From positions 1-14,485 of the forward strand of contig JALOBR010000024.1 in the NCBI GenBank assembly GCA_023228195.1: DNA of 14,485 bases, read 5' to 3'. Origin of the DNA: Candidatus Omnitrophota bacterium. Lineage in GTDB: Bacteria > Omnitrophota > Gorgyraeia > Duberdicusellales > 4484-171. The translations under genes and the position numbers were made by a program. Shown here in pieces: positions 6,416-11,677 of this stretch (position 1 is its first letter; the number at the start of each line of letters is the position of its first letter). The notes below the pieces were generated by a model. It made no database searches, was not told the origin of the DNA, and was given only the letters and a program-made list of their open reading frames with translations.

Positions 6416-6546
6416 CCCGACTCGCCTAGTCAACAGGCTGCCTTGTTTGGCTAGATACATAAAAATTCTCGTAGAGAATTTTTATTAGCTCGTCGGGATA
6501 ATTCGATTAGGCAATTTTTAATGCAGGAAGCATAAAAAATTGCCTA
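6414..6546 (+). promoter_or_regulatory. Multi-hairpin region upstream of the glycine-zipper gene
   Basis: Three sets of complementary arms in ~130 bases: an outer pair ATCCCGAC (6414-6421)/GTCGGGAT (6492-6499); a perfect AT-rich hairpin, 6459-6470 with 6474-6485 (12 bp, GTA loop); and a long hairpin, 6508-6524 with 6530-6546 (16 paired positions, one A-A mismatch, AGGAA loop). The last ends 8 bases before the AGGAGG at 6555-6560. The outer pair overlaps the candidate -10 above, so not all of this can be both promoter and RNA leader if that promoter is used. Confidence 0.5.
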
Positions 6547-6567
6547 GTCTCATTAGGAGGTTCAAAA

Positions 6568-7032
6568 ATGAAAAAAGTATTATTTGTTTTGTTTAGTTTC
6601 CTTGTTGTGTGCAGTTATGGTTGTCAAAGCAATAAAACAAGAGTTGCTGAAGGTTCTGTGATTGGTGGCCTTATCGGTGGAGCGGCAGGAGGAATTATAG
6701 GTCATCAAAGCGGTAACGCGGGCGCAGGCGCAGGAATAGGTATTGCTGCAGGGGCACTTACAGGAGCGCTTGTAGGGAGCCAGATCAATAAGCCCCAAAA
6801 GCAGGAAACTGCCGAGAGCGCAGATCGAACCGTTGAAGAAAAATCTTTAGAAACCAAACAGCTTTCTATGCAGCAGATAATAAATATGAGTAAGCAAGGC
6901 TTAAAAGATGATGAGATAATTAAGGAAATCCGCGCTACGGATTCAAAATTTAACCTTTCAAGCGAAGGCGTTAATTATTTGAAGAAAGAAGGCGTCAGCC
7001 AAAATGTTATCTCCGTGATGCAGGGGAAATAA
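6568..7032 (+). CDS. Glycine-zipper envelope (probably lipo)protein
   Basis: A 154-residue exported protein of unknown function. The N-terminus is a signal peptide (KK, then LFVLFSFLVV) ending at SYGC, so Cys19 is a likely lipidated cysteine, although the -3 residue is Ser rather than the usual Leu. Residues ~29-71 form a glycine zipper (SVIGGLIGGAAGGIIG, then GAGAGIGIAAGALTGALVG) of the kind found in outer-membrane-associated 17-kDa-antigen/YMGG-like proteins. A charged linker (~74-98) leads to a helical C-terminal part (LSMQQIINMSKQGLKDDEII to the end) that I do not recognise as a named domain. The start is fixed by a strong AGGAGG at 6555-6560, 7 bases before the ATG. It forms a single-gene unit, with a structured upstream region and a strong terminator 13 bases after the stop. 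Confidence 0.85.
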   Translation: MKKVLFVLFSFLVVCSYGCQSNKTRVAEGSVIGGLIGGAAGGIIGHQSGNAGAGAGIGIAAGALTGALVGSQINKPQKQETAESADRTVEEKSLETKQLSMQQIINMSKQGLKDDEIIKEIRATDSKFNLSSEGVNYLKKEGVSQNVISVMQGK

Positions 7033-7044
7033 TTGATTTATTCC

Positions 7045-7081
7045 AAGCGGCCCCGGTATTATACCGGGGCCGCTTCTTTTT
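7045..7081 (+). terminator. Rho-independent terminator of the glycine-zipper gene
   Basis: A perfect 14-bp GC-rich stem, 7045-7058 with 7062-7075 (AAGCGGCCCCGGTA and its complement), with a 3-base loop, followed by CTTTTT at 7076-7081. It sits 13 bases after the stop codon. Confidence 0.96.
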
Positions 7082-7105
7082 GTGTTGCCTGGAAAATTAT
7101 TCTTA

Positions 7106-7133
7106 TTGTGGAATTGTAATCGGGTGGTAAAAT
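7106..7133 (+). promoter_or_regulatory. Weak candidate promoter for the small membrane protein gene
   Basis: TTGTGG (7106-7111), 16-bp spacer, TAAAAT (7128-7133), just after the terminator at 7045-7081. Transcription would start ~10 bases before the ATG at 7152, giving a near-leaderless mRNA. This fits the lack of a ribosome binding site. In AT-rich DNA such matches occur by chance. Confidence 0.25.
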
Positions 7134-7151
7134 TATTATCAAACTGTTAAT

Positions 7152-7496
7152 ATGGATAATTTTACTATTGAATGGAAAATATTTTGGAAAAGTTTTTTGG
7201 CGTATTTTTATGAATTGGTACGCTTTGACTTTTCTGTTACCAATCCGGTATTTTGGCTGTTTTTTCTTATATTGCTATTAATATTATTGAAATCTTGGAA
7301 AATCAAGAAAGCATTTTCTTTCTGTTTTGTTATTGCATTAGTATTGGTGGTTGCCTCAAAGATCGAAAAATATGTAATGGTGTTTTTTAGAAAAAGCGCC
7401 GGATCGTTTGACCCTATCTTGATACGTATATCTTGTGTTATCTTTATTCTGGTTGTGTCGTTATATTATTTTTTTATTAAAGGAAACGATGATTGA
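7152..7496 (+). CDS. Small three-helix membrane protein, unknown function
   Basis: A 114-residue protein I do not recognise. It begins with an amphipathic, aromatic N-terminus (FTIEWKIFWKSFLAYFYEL), followed by three predicted membrane helices at about 32-48 (PVFWLFFLILLLILLKSW), 54-70 (AFSFCFVIALVLVVASKI) and 88-109 (PILIRISCVIFILVVSLYYFF), and a short KGNDD tail. Lys/Arg clusters lie in the loops, consistent with inner-membrane topology. There is no Shine-Dalgarno sequence at the ATG. It is flanked upstream by a strong terminator and downstream by the structured 7500-7740 segment, so it may be transcribed alone or together with that segment. The ORF could be a chance hydrophobic reading of AT-rich DNA, but the three-segment pattern and charged ends argue for a real gene. 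Confidence 0.6.
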   Translation: MDNFTIEWKIFWKSFLAYFYELVRFDFSVTNPVFWLFFLILLLILLKSWKIKKAFSFCFVIALVLVVASKIEKYVMVFFRKSAGSFDPILIRISCVIFILVVSLYYFFIKGNDD

Positions 7497-7499
7497 ATT

Positions 7500-7740
7500 T
7501 ATACGTTCGCGGCGCCAAACCGCAGCCCTAAGGCCGCGGATGTATATGTACGCCGCTTAAGTATTGGTCCAACAGTCCCGTTACCTAAATGATAATATTA
7601 AGGTTCGGGGCGTCCCACGCCTTGATGTTTTCTATGTAGGAAATGGGACAGGACACCCTGGTGGGTAGCCTCGGTTTATACCTCGGACTTTAGGCCACCA
7701 GGCCATCCCGCTGGATAACCCGAGGAGTTATGGAAGGCGT
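7500..7740 (+). ncRNA. Candidate structured RNA: 5' leader or independent small RNA
   Basis: No ORF covers this stretch, yet it is dense in complementary arms. Helix A: 7500-7513 with 7533-7546 (14 bp, two G-U pairs, 19-nt loop). Hairpin B: 7575-7580/7606-7611 plus ACCT/AGGT and AAT/ATT, GATAAT loop. Helix C: GTCCCA 7612-7617 with TGGGAC 7644-7649. Helix D: CCTGGTGG 7657-7664 with CCACCAGG 7695-7702. Hairpin F: ATAAC 7715-7719 with GTTAT 7727-7731, whose 7-nt loop CCGAGGA can pair with either CCTCGG (7669-7674 or 7681-7686) inside the D loop. A closing helix ACGCCTT 7617-7623 with AAGGCGT 7734-7740 encloses D and F. It ends just before the GAGGAGGG ribosome binding site of the gene at 7759. 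No match to a named class by eye. Confidence 0.45.
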
Positions 7741-7758
7741 CATTTGTGAGGAGGGAAT

Positions 7759-7941
7759 ATGTATTGTGAAATATGCAAGAGCTTAAAGGCAGAAGATAAA
7801 AGTGAATTGCTAACTTTTTCTGCTCATGCCTATGCGCAGTTTGTTTCAATTTTGAAGATATCCAGCAATAACTTTACAGAAAAAATTAAAGAAAGTAACC
7901 CGTGTGTTTCGGTGTGCGTTAAATGTTTGCAGGGGCTTTAA
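7759..7941 (+). CDS. Small cysteine-rich (zinc-ribbon-like) protein
   Basis: A 60-residue protein, not recognised as a named family. It has CEIC at residues 3-6 and C-x3-CVKC at 49-56, i.e. two CxxC pairs bracketing a ~40-residue polar/helical middle, as in small zinc-knuckle or rubredoxin-like metal-binding proteins. There is no signal peptide, so it is likely cytosolic. The start is supported by GAGGAGGG at 7748-7755, with only 4 bases between the AGGAGG and the ATG. It is followed 16 bases later by the secreted protein gene, with which it likely forms an operon. The structured segment 7500-7740 would be its leader. Metal binding is inferred from the cysteine pattern only. Confidence 0.75.
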   Translation: MYCEICKSLKAEDKSELLTFSAHAYAQFVSILKISSNNFTEKIKESNPCVSVCVKCLQGL

Positions 7942-7957
7942 CTAAAAGGAGGTAATT

Positions 7958-8341
7958 ATGATTAGAAATATTTCCGTTCTTTTTATGTTCACCATGTTTG
8001 TTTCGGTTATTTTATCAACCGGTATTTGCCAGGAAAGTGCCAATCCTGCTGTTAGCACCGGTGAAAGTGTAGTTGATGATAACGCGAATAAAGATGAAGC
8101 GGCCACGGTCGATGAAAAAAATAAAAAAGAAGCCGAAGAGAAGAAAAAAGCAGATGAAGAGAAGAAAAAAGCAGAAGAAAAGGCTAAGGAAGAGGAAAAG
8201 AAAGCAGAGGAAGAAAAAACCCTGCAACTCCAGGAAGAAAACCTTGATACCTGGGGAGAATATGCACCGGACAAGATTGATTCCAGCGAGAAGGAAAGTA
8301 ATAACATTTGGAACGATGACCAGGGTTTTATAGATCGTTAA
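7958..8341 (+). CDS. Secreted Lys/Glu-rich coiled-coil protein, unknown function
   Basis: A 127-residue exported protein. Residues 1-~24 are a signal peptide (short basic start, then VLFMFTMFVSVILSTG) with likely cleavage near GIC/QE; Cys24 is preceded by Ile, so it is not a good lipobox. Residues ~52-88 are almost only K, E, D and A in EEKKKA-type repeats, giving a long charged helix like the TolA stalk. The C-terminus (TWGEYAPDKIDSSEKESNNIWNDDQGFIDR) is acidic and probably folded or a binding peptide. A perfect AAAGGAGG ribosome binding site lies 5 bases before the ATG. The gene shares a transcript with the cysteine-rich gene upstream. Such low-complexity proteins are hard to assign; no homology is claimed. 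Confidence 0.8.
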   Translation: MIRNISVLFMFTMFVSVILSTGICQESANPAVSTGESVVDDNANKDEAATVDEKNKKEAEEKKKADEEKKKAEEKAKEEEKKAEEEKTLQLQEENLDTWGEYAPDKIDSSEKESNNIWNDDQGFIDR

Positions 8342-8383
8342 TTGCCCCCTGCGTTTAGCGATTAAGTTGGCGATAAATCTTGC

Positions 8384-8411
8384 TTTACAGCCCCAAAAAG
8401 CCTAGTATAAT
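8384..8411 (+). promoter_or_regulatory. Good sigma70-type promoter candidate upstream of tRNA-Pro
   Basis: TTTACA (8384-8389), 16-bp spacer, perfect TATAAT (8406-8411). Transcription would start near 8418, leaving ~155 bases before tRNA-Pro at 8572. The 8342-8571 gap holds no ORF; this is the only signal I see in it. It may drive tRNA-Pro through a long leader or a short unannotated RNA. Confidence 0.4.
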
Positions 8412-8571
8412 AAGTAAAAATCAGGGTTTTGAGCCTTGAGAAGAGCTTAGTTTATAACGCTACACCTTCTTAAACAGTTTAATTTTATGGGTGTTAGCTA
8501 ATTGAGAATATTTTCGTTATTATCCTTTGAATCGAGCATCATAAAGTGGTTAATGCCCTTATGTTTCTCAC

Positions 8572-8647
8572 CGGGGGGTAGCGCAGTCCGGATTAGCGCA
8601 CTTGCATGGGGTGCAAGGGGCCGAGAGTTCAAATCTCTCTCCCCCGA
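8572..8647 (+). tRNA. tRNA-Pro(GGG)
   Basis: Acceptor 8572-8578 CGGGGGG pairs with 8640-8646 (one G-T), giving the C1-G72 pair typical of bacterial tRNA-Pro; anticodon stem CTTGC/GCAAG around loop ATGGGGT, anticodon GGG at 8608-8610; T-arm GAGAG-TTCAAAT-CTCTC; discriminator A at 8647. CCA not encoded. Confidence 0.95.
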
Positions 8648-8704
8648 TTTTGAAATTTTCTGAAAGTGCAGGTTCTTTGTAACTGTTTTTATCAAGGTTA
8701 ATTT

Positions 8705-8729
8705 GCCTTTCGGCACAGGTAAGGCTTTT
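8705..8729 (+). terminator. Weak terminator-like hairpin after tRNA-Pro
   Basis: GCCTT (8705-8709) pairs with AAGGC (8721-8725), followed by TTTT (8726-8729). The stem is only 5 bp with an 11-base loop, so this is a tentative end for the tRNA-Pro transcript. Confidence 0.25.
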
Positions 8730-8843
8730 AACCAGCTAGTCCGGCGATTGTTTGATAGAAAGATAGAACTATAAAGGTTTATCCGGGCAGAGAGACAACA
8801 AAGATAATTGAAAATTTTTGCTGGTTTTTGCCGAAGAAAGGTG

Positions 8844-8879
8844 AGGCAAGAAAGTTTTAATTCTTGCCTTTAAGGAGGT
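8844..8879 (+). promoter_or_regulatory. Hairpin abutting the ribosome binding site of the PilZ gene
   Basis: AGGCAAGAA (8844-8852) pairs perfectly with TTCTTGCCT (8861-8869) on an 8-base loop. The ribosome binding site TAAGGAGGT follows after one base. Such a helix can stack next to, or control access to, the site. The upstream part of this 238-base gap (8741-8785) has further short complementary arms (GATA/TATC, ATAG/CTAT, CCGG/CCGG). Confidence 0.45.
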
Positions 8880-8885
8880 AAGGGT

Positions 8886-9251
8886 ATGGAGAAATACGCA
8901 GGTGCGGAAAGAAGAAAGTATCCCAGAGCAAATGCTAATTTTGTAGTAAGTTACAGGGTAAAACAATACCCGGGGACATATGACCTTAGTCAAACTAAGA
9001 ATGTAAGCCAGGGTGGGCTCCTTATTACTACGAATAAAAAATTTGAAAACGGTACGCAGCTTGCTATGACTATCAGATTTCCTTTTGTTGAGCAAAAGAT
9101 AGAAATTACGGGGGAAGTCATAGATTCTAAAGAGATAGTAAAGGGTCTTATATATGAAACAAGGTTAAGATTTACTGATTTGCCACAGGAGTTTTTTAAG
9201 GAATTGGGAATTTACATAAAAGAGTTGTTGGAAAAATGGTCAAAAAAATAG
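8886..9251 (+). CDS. PilZ-domain protein (putative c-di-GMP receptor)
   Basis: A single-domain, 121-residue PilZ protein. The c-di-GMP-binding motifs of the family are both present: RKYPR (R10-x3-R14) and NVSQGG (N39-x-S41-x2-G44), followed by alternating beta strands (GLLITTN, GTQLAMTIRFP, IEITGEVIDS) and a C-terminal helix (EFFKELGIYIKELLEKW). There is no signal peptide or membrane segment. The start is set by AAGGAGGT (8872-8879), 7 bases before the ATG from the end of the AGGAGG. Its last 16 bases overlap the start of hom, so translation of the two is probably coupled. What it regulates cannot be read from the sequence; many PilZ proteins control motility or envelope polysaccharide. Confidence 0.92.
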   Translation: MEKYAGAERRKYPRANANFVVSYRVKQYPGTYDLSQTKNVSQGGLLITTNKKFENGTQLAMTIRFPFVEQKIEITGEVIDSKEIVKGLIYETRLRFTDLPQEFFKELGIYIKELLEKWSKK

Positions 9252-10504
9252 GAATAATTGGTCTAGGTAATGTCGGTTCCGCTACGCTTAAATCGTTGGC
9301 GGAATATTCCTCGCTTGTTAGCCGGCGTACTTCTTTAAAAATAGAAATAAAGTTGGCCTGTGACTTGCGAAAGGGCAAAGGAAAGATTGCCGCCAAGTAC
9401 GGAGTTGCTTTTACTACGGATGTTTCAAAGGTTTTAAATGATCCCCAGATAGATACGATAGTTGAGCTAATCGGCGGCATTGAACCCGCCTATAGTTTTA
9501 TCAAGGAGGCTCTTTTAAAGGGAAAAAATATTGTTACCGCGAATAAGGCTCTTTTGGCCGAGCGCGGACAAGAACTTTTTTTTCTTGCGCGCAAGGTTGG
9601 AAAAAACATAGGGTTTGAAGCTTCTGTTTGCGGCGCAATACCTCTTATAAAAAGCATTTCAGAGGGGCTAGTTTCCTGTGAAATAAAAAAAATATATGGT
9701 ATTTTAAACGGCACAACCAACTATATACTTTATAAAATGGGCCAGGAAAAAATTGATTTTTCGTCCGCTCTTCGCCGTGCCCAGAAAAAAGGTTTTGCAG
9801 AGAAAAAGCCGCATTTTGATATATCCGGTATTGATACGCTTAATAAGTTATGTATTTTAAGCTATCTTTGTTTCGGAGTATGGCCTTCTTTAAAGCGCGT
9901 GTATACAGAGGGTATATCTAAAATTGATATGCTTGATATTGTTTACGCGGAAGAGTTGAATTACAGGGTAAAGCTTTTGGCGATAGCCAAACGGCAAGGT
10001 AAATTCCTCGATTTAAGAGTGCATCCTACTCTCGTGCCGATAGGCCATCCTTTGTCCGGGGTTTCATCTACCTATAATGCCGTATATCTTGATACCCAGC
10101 CGGCGGGAGATTTGCTTTTTTATGGCAGAGGCGCAGGCGGTATGGCCACGTCTTCAGCTGTTATCTCCGATATCGTAAGCATGTCGTTAGATAGCAAAAT
10201 CTCAGAAAGGAAAAAAGAAAACATAATCCTTAAAAATATAACGACTGTAAGATCGCGCTATTATATGAGATTTATGGCTTATGATGAGCCGGGAGTTTTG
10301 GCAAAAGTTTCAAAAATTCTTGCTTCGCAGCATATTAGTATTGCGTCTGTTACGCAAAAGGAAAAACTGCGCAGAAAATTTGTTCCAGTGATAATGATTA
10401 CGCACGCAGCGAAAGAGTCAGATATGCAAAAGGCTCTTTTAAGAATTGATAAACTTTCCGTAATAAAGAGCCCGTCGCAGATAATACGGATAGAGGATTT
10501 TTAA
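9236..10504 (+). CDS. hom: Homoserine dehydrogenase with C-terminal ACT domain
   Basis: Reduces aspartate semialdehyde to homoserine, the branch to threonine and methionine. The 422-residue protein has a Rossmann nucleotide site GIIGLGNVGSATL (GLGNVG 9-14), VELIGG (76-81), TANKALLAERG with Lys104, FEASVCGAIPLI (127-138), ILNGTTNYIL (156-165), the catalytic block KKGFAEKKPHFDISGIDTLNK (Asp195, Asp200, Lys204) and GRGAGGMATSSAVISDI (297-313). Residues ~342-417 (YMRFMAYDEPGVLAKVSKIL...) are an ACT domain, which in this family binds amino acids such as threonine for feedback control. The ATG at 9236 lies inside the PilZ gene; there is no good ribosome binding site of its own. The stop overlaps the thrC start by one base (TAATG). 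Confidence 0.97.
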   Translation: MVKKIGIIGLGNVGSATLKSLAEYSSLVSRRTSLKIEIKLACDLRKGKGKIAAKYGVAFTTDVSKVLNDPQIDTIVELIGGIEPAYSFIKEALLKGKNIVTANKALLAERGQELFFLARKVGKNIGFEASVCGAIPLIKSISEGLVSCEIKKIYGILNGTTNYILYKMGQEKIDFSSALRRAQKKGFAEKKPHFDISGIDTLNKLCILSYLCFGVWPSLKRVYTEGISKIDMLDIVYAEELNYRVKLLAIAKRQGKFLDLRVHPTLVPIGHPLSGVSSTYNAVYLDTQPAGDLLFYGRGAGGMATSSAVISDIVSMSLDSKISERKKENIILKNITTVRSRYYMRFMAYDEPGVLAKVSKILASQHISIASVTQKEKLRRKFVPVIMITHAAKESDMQKALLRIDKLSVIKSPSQIIRIEDF

Positions 10505-11592
10505 TGGCTTATCAGGGTTTGATTCAACACTACAAAAAATTCCTGCCGATAACCAAAAATACACCGATAGTTACCTTGCTTGAAGGCAATACCCCGTTAA
10601 TATATTCGCCTAAAATTTCGCGCGTAATAGGCAAAAATTTTAAAGTTTATCTTAAGTATGAAGGGCTCAACCCCACAGGATCATTTAAAGACAGGGGCAT
10701 GACCCTTGCTATTTCAAAAGCAAAAGAAGAGGGGGCCCGTGCTGTTATCTGCGCGTCAACCGGAAACACTTCTGCGTCCGCTGCTGCTTATGCCGCGCGC
10801 GCAAATTTAAAATGTATAGTTGTAATACCGAAAGGCGCAATCGCTCTTGGTAAATTAGCCCAGGCGCTTATACATAACGCAAAGGTAGTCGCGGTAAAGG
10901 GAAATTTTGACGATGCTTTAGGGATAGTTAGAGAGATTTCCTCAAAATATCACGTTGAATTGGTAAATTCCATAAATCCCTATCGCATAGAAGGCCAAAA
11001 AACAGCTTCTTTTGAGATCTGCGATTATCTGGGATGTGCCCCTGATTTTCATATTCTTCCCGTAGGTAACGCTGGTAATATTACTGCTTACTGGAAGGGA
11101 TACAAAGAATACTACGCATATAAAAAGATACATCATCTTCCGCGTATGCTCGGCTTCCAGGCAAAAGGTTCTGCCCCGATAGTAAAAGGTTACCCGATAA
11201 AAAACCCCAAAACGATAGCAACTGCCATTAAAATAGGTAATCCTGCAAGTTGGGAAAACGCTGTAAAAGCAAAAGAGGAGTCACTAGGTTTAATTAACGC
11301 TGTAAGCGATAGAGAAATAATTAACGCATATAAATACCTGGCTCGAGAAGAAGGAGTTTTTGCCGAACCCGCTTCAGCTGCTTCTGTGGCAGGGCTTTTT
11401 CTGCTTAAAAAAACGGGGTTTTTCAGCAAATGTTCCGATAAAAAAGAAATTATAATTACCTGCACACTTACCGGCCATGGATTAAAGGATCCCCAACTTG
11501 CCATAAAAAGCATAAAGAACCCGCCCGTAGTAGCTGCAAAACTGGATTTAGTAGCTAAAGCAGTAGGGATACACGCAGATGGCCACAGATAA
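10504..11592 (+). CDS. thrC: Threonine synthase
   Basis: PLP enzyme converting O-phosphohomoserine to threonine. Visible features: the PLP lysine in NPTGSFKDRGM (Lys62), CASTGNTSASAAAYAA (83-98), NSINPYRIEGQKTASFEI (155-172), the phosphate-binding loop PVGNAGNITAYWKG (186-199), AEPASAASVAG (287-297) and TLTGHGLKDP (321-330). It is the short (~350 residue) form without the extra domains of yeast/E. coli-type enzymes. The ATG overlaps the hom stop, with GAGGAT just upstream as ribosome binding site. Homoserine kinase, needed between Hom and ThrC, is not in the window. The last six residues (HADGHR) and the TAA come from a dispersed repeat (11571-11660), so the native end is probably near AKAVGI. 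Confidence 0.96.
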   Translation: MAYQGLIQHYKKFLPITKNTPIVTLLEGNTPLIYSPKISRVIGKNFKVYLKYEGLNPTGSFKDRGMTLAISKAKEEGARAVICASTGNTSASAAAYAARANLKCIVVIPKGAIALGKLAQALIHNAKVVAVKGNFDDALGIVREISSKYHVELVNSINPYRIEGQKTASFEICDYLGCAPDFHILPVGNAGNITAYWKGYKEYYAYKKIHHLPRMLGFQAKGSAPIVKGYPIKNPKTIATAIKIGNPASWENAVKAKEESLGLINAVSDREIINAYKYLAREEGVFAEPASAASVAGLFLLKKTGFFSKCSDKKEIIITCTLTGHGLKDPQLAIKSIKNPPVVAAKLDLVAKAVGIHADGHR

Positions 11593-11660
11593 AAAATTGC
11601 AGATGATCGCAGATAAAATCGTCTGTGATCGCTCGCTTATAAATCTGCGTTAATCTGTGT
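11571..11660 (+). repeat. Dispersed palindromic CACAGAT repeat, copy 3
   Basis: Overlaps the last codons and stop of thrC and ends 17 bases before argS. It contains GCAGATGATCGCAGAT paired with TCTGTGATCGC, and ends AAATCTGCGTTAATCTGTGT. Same orientation as the other copies. Confidence 0.85.
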
Positions 11661-11677
11661 AGGAAAAGAAATATAAC

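Noticed and set aside
7500..7740. tmRNA, RNase P RNA, SRP RNA, 6S RNA, T-box or cobalamin riboswitch
   Set aside because: None of their conserved sequence blocks could be found; kept only as an unassigned structured RNA candidate.
7942..8333. Several ORFs in other frames over the Lys/Glu-rich gene (poly-S/F on the minus strand, poly-K/R on the plus strand)
   Set aside because: They are frame shadows of the AAA/GAA/GAG-rich repeat; the 7958 frame has the signal peptide and ribosome binding site.
8648..8885. c-di-GMP (GEMM-I) riboswitch upstream of the PilZ gene; GCACAGGTAAGGC recalls GCACAGGGCAAACC
   Set aside because: The ACGCAAAG/CTCCGG partner blocks and the conserved GGTAGC helix are not found in order; the resemblance is one short word.
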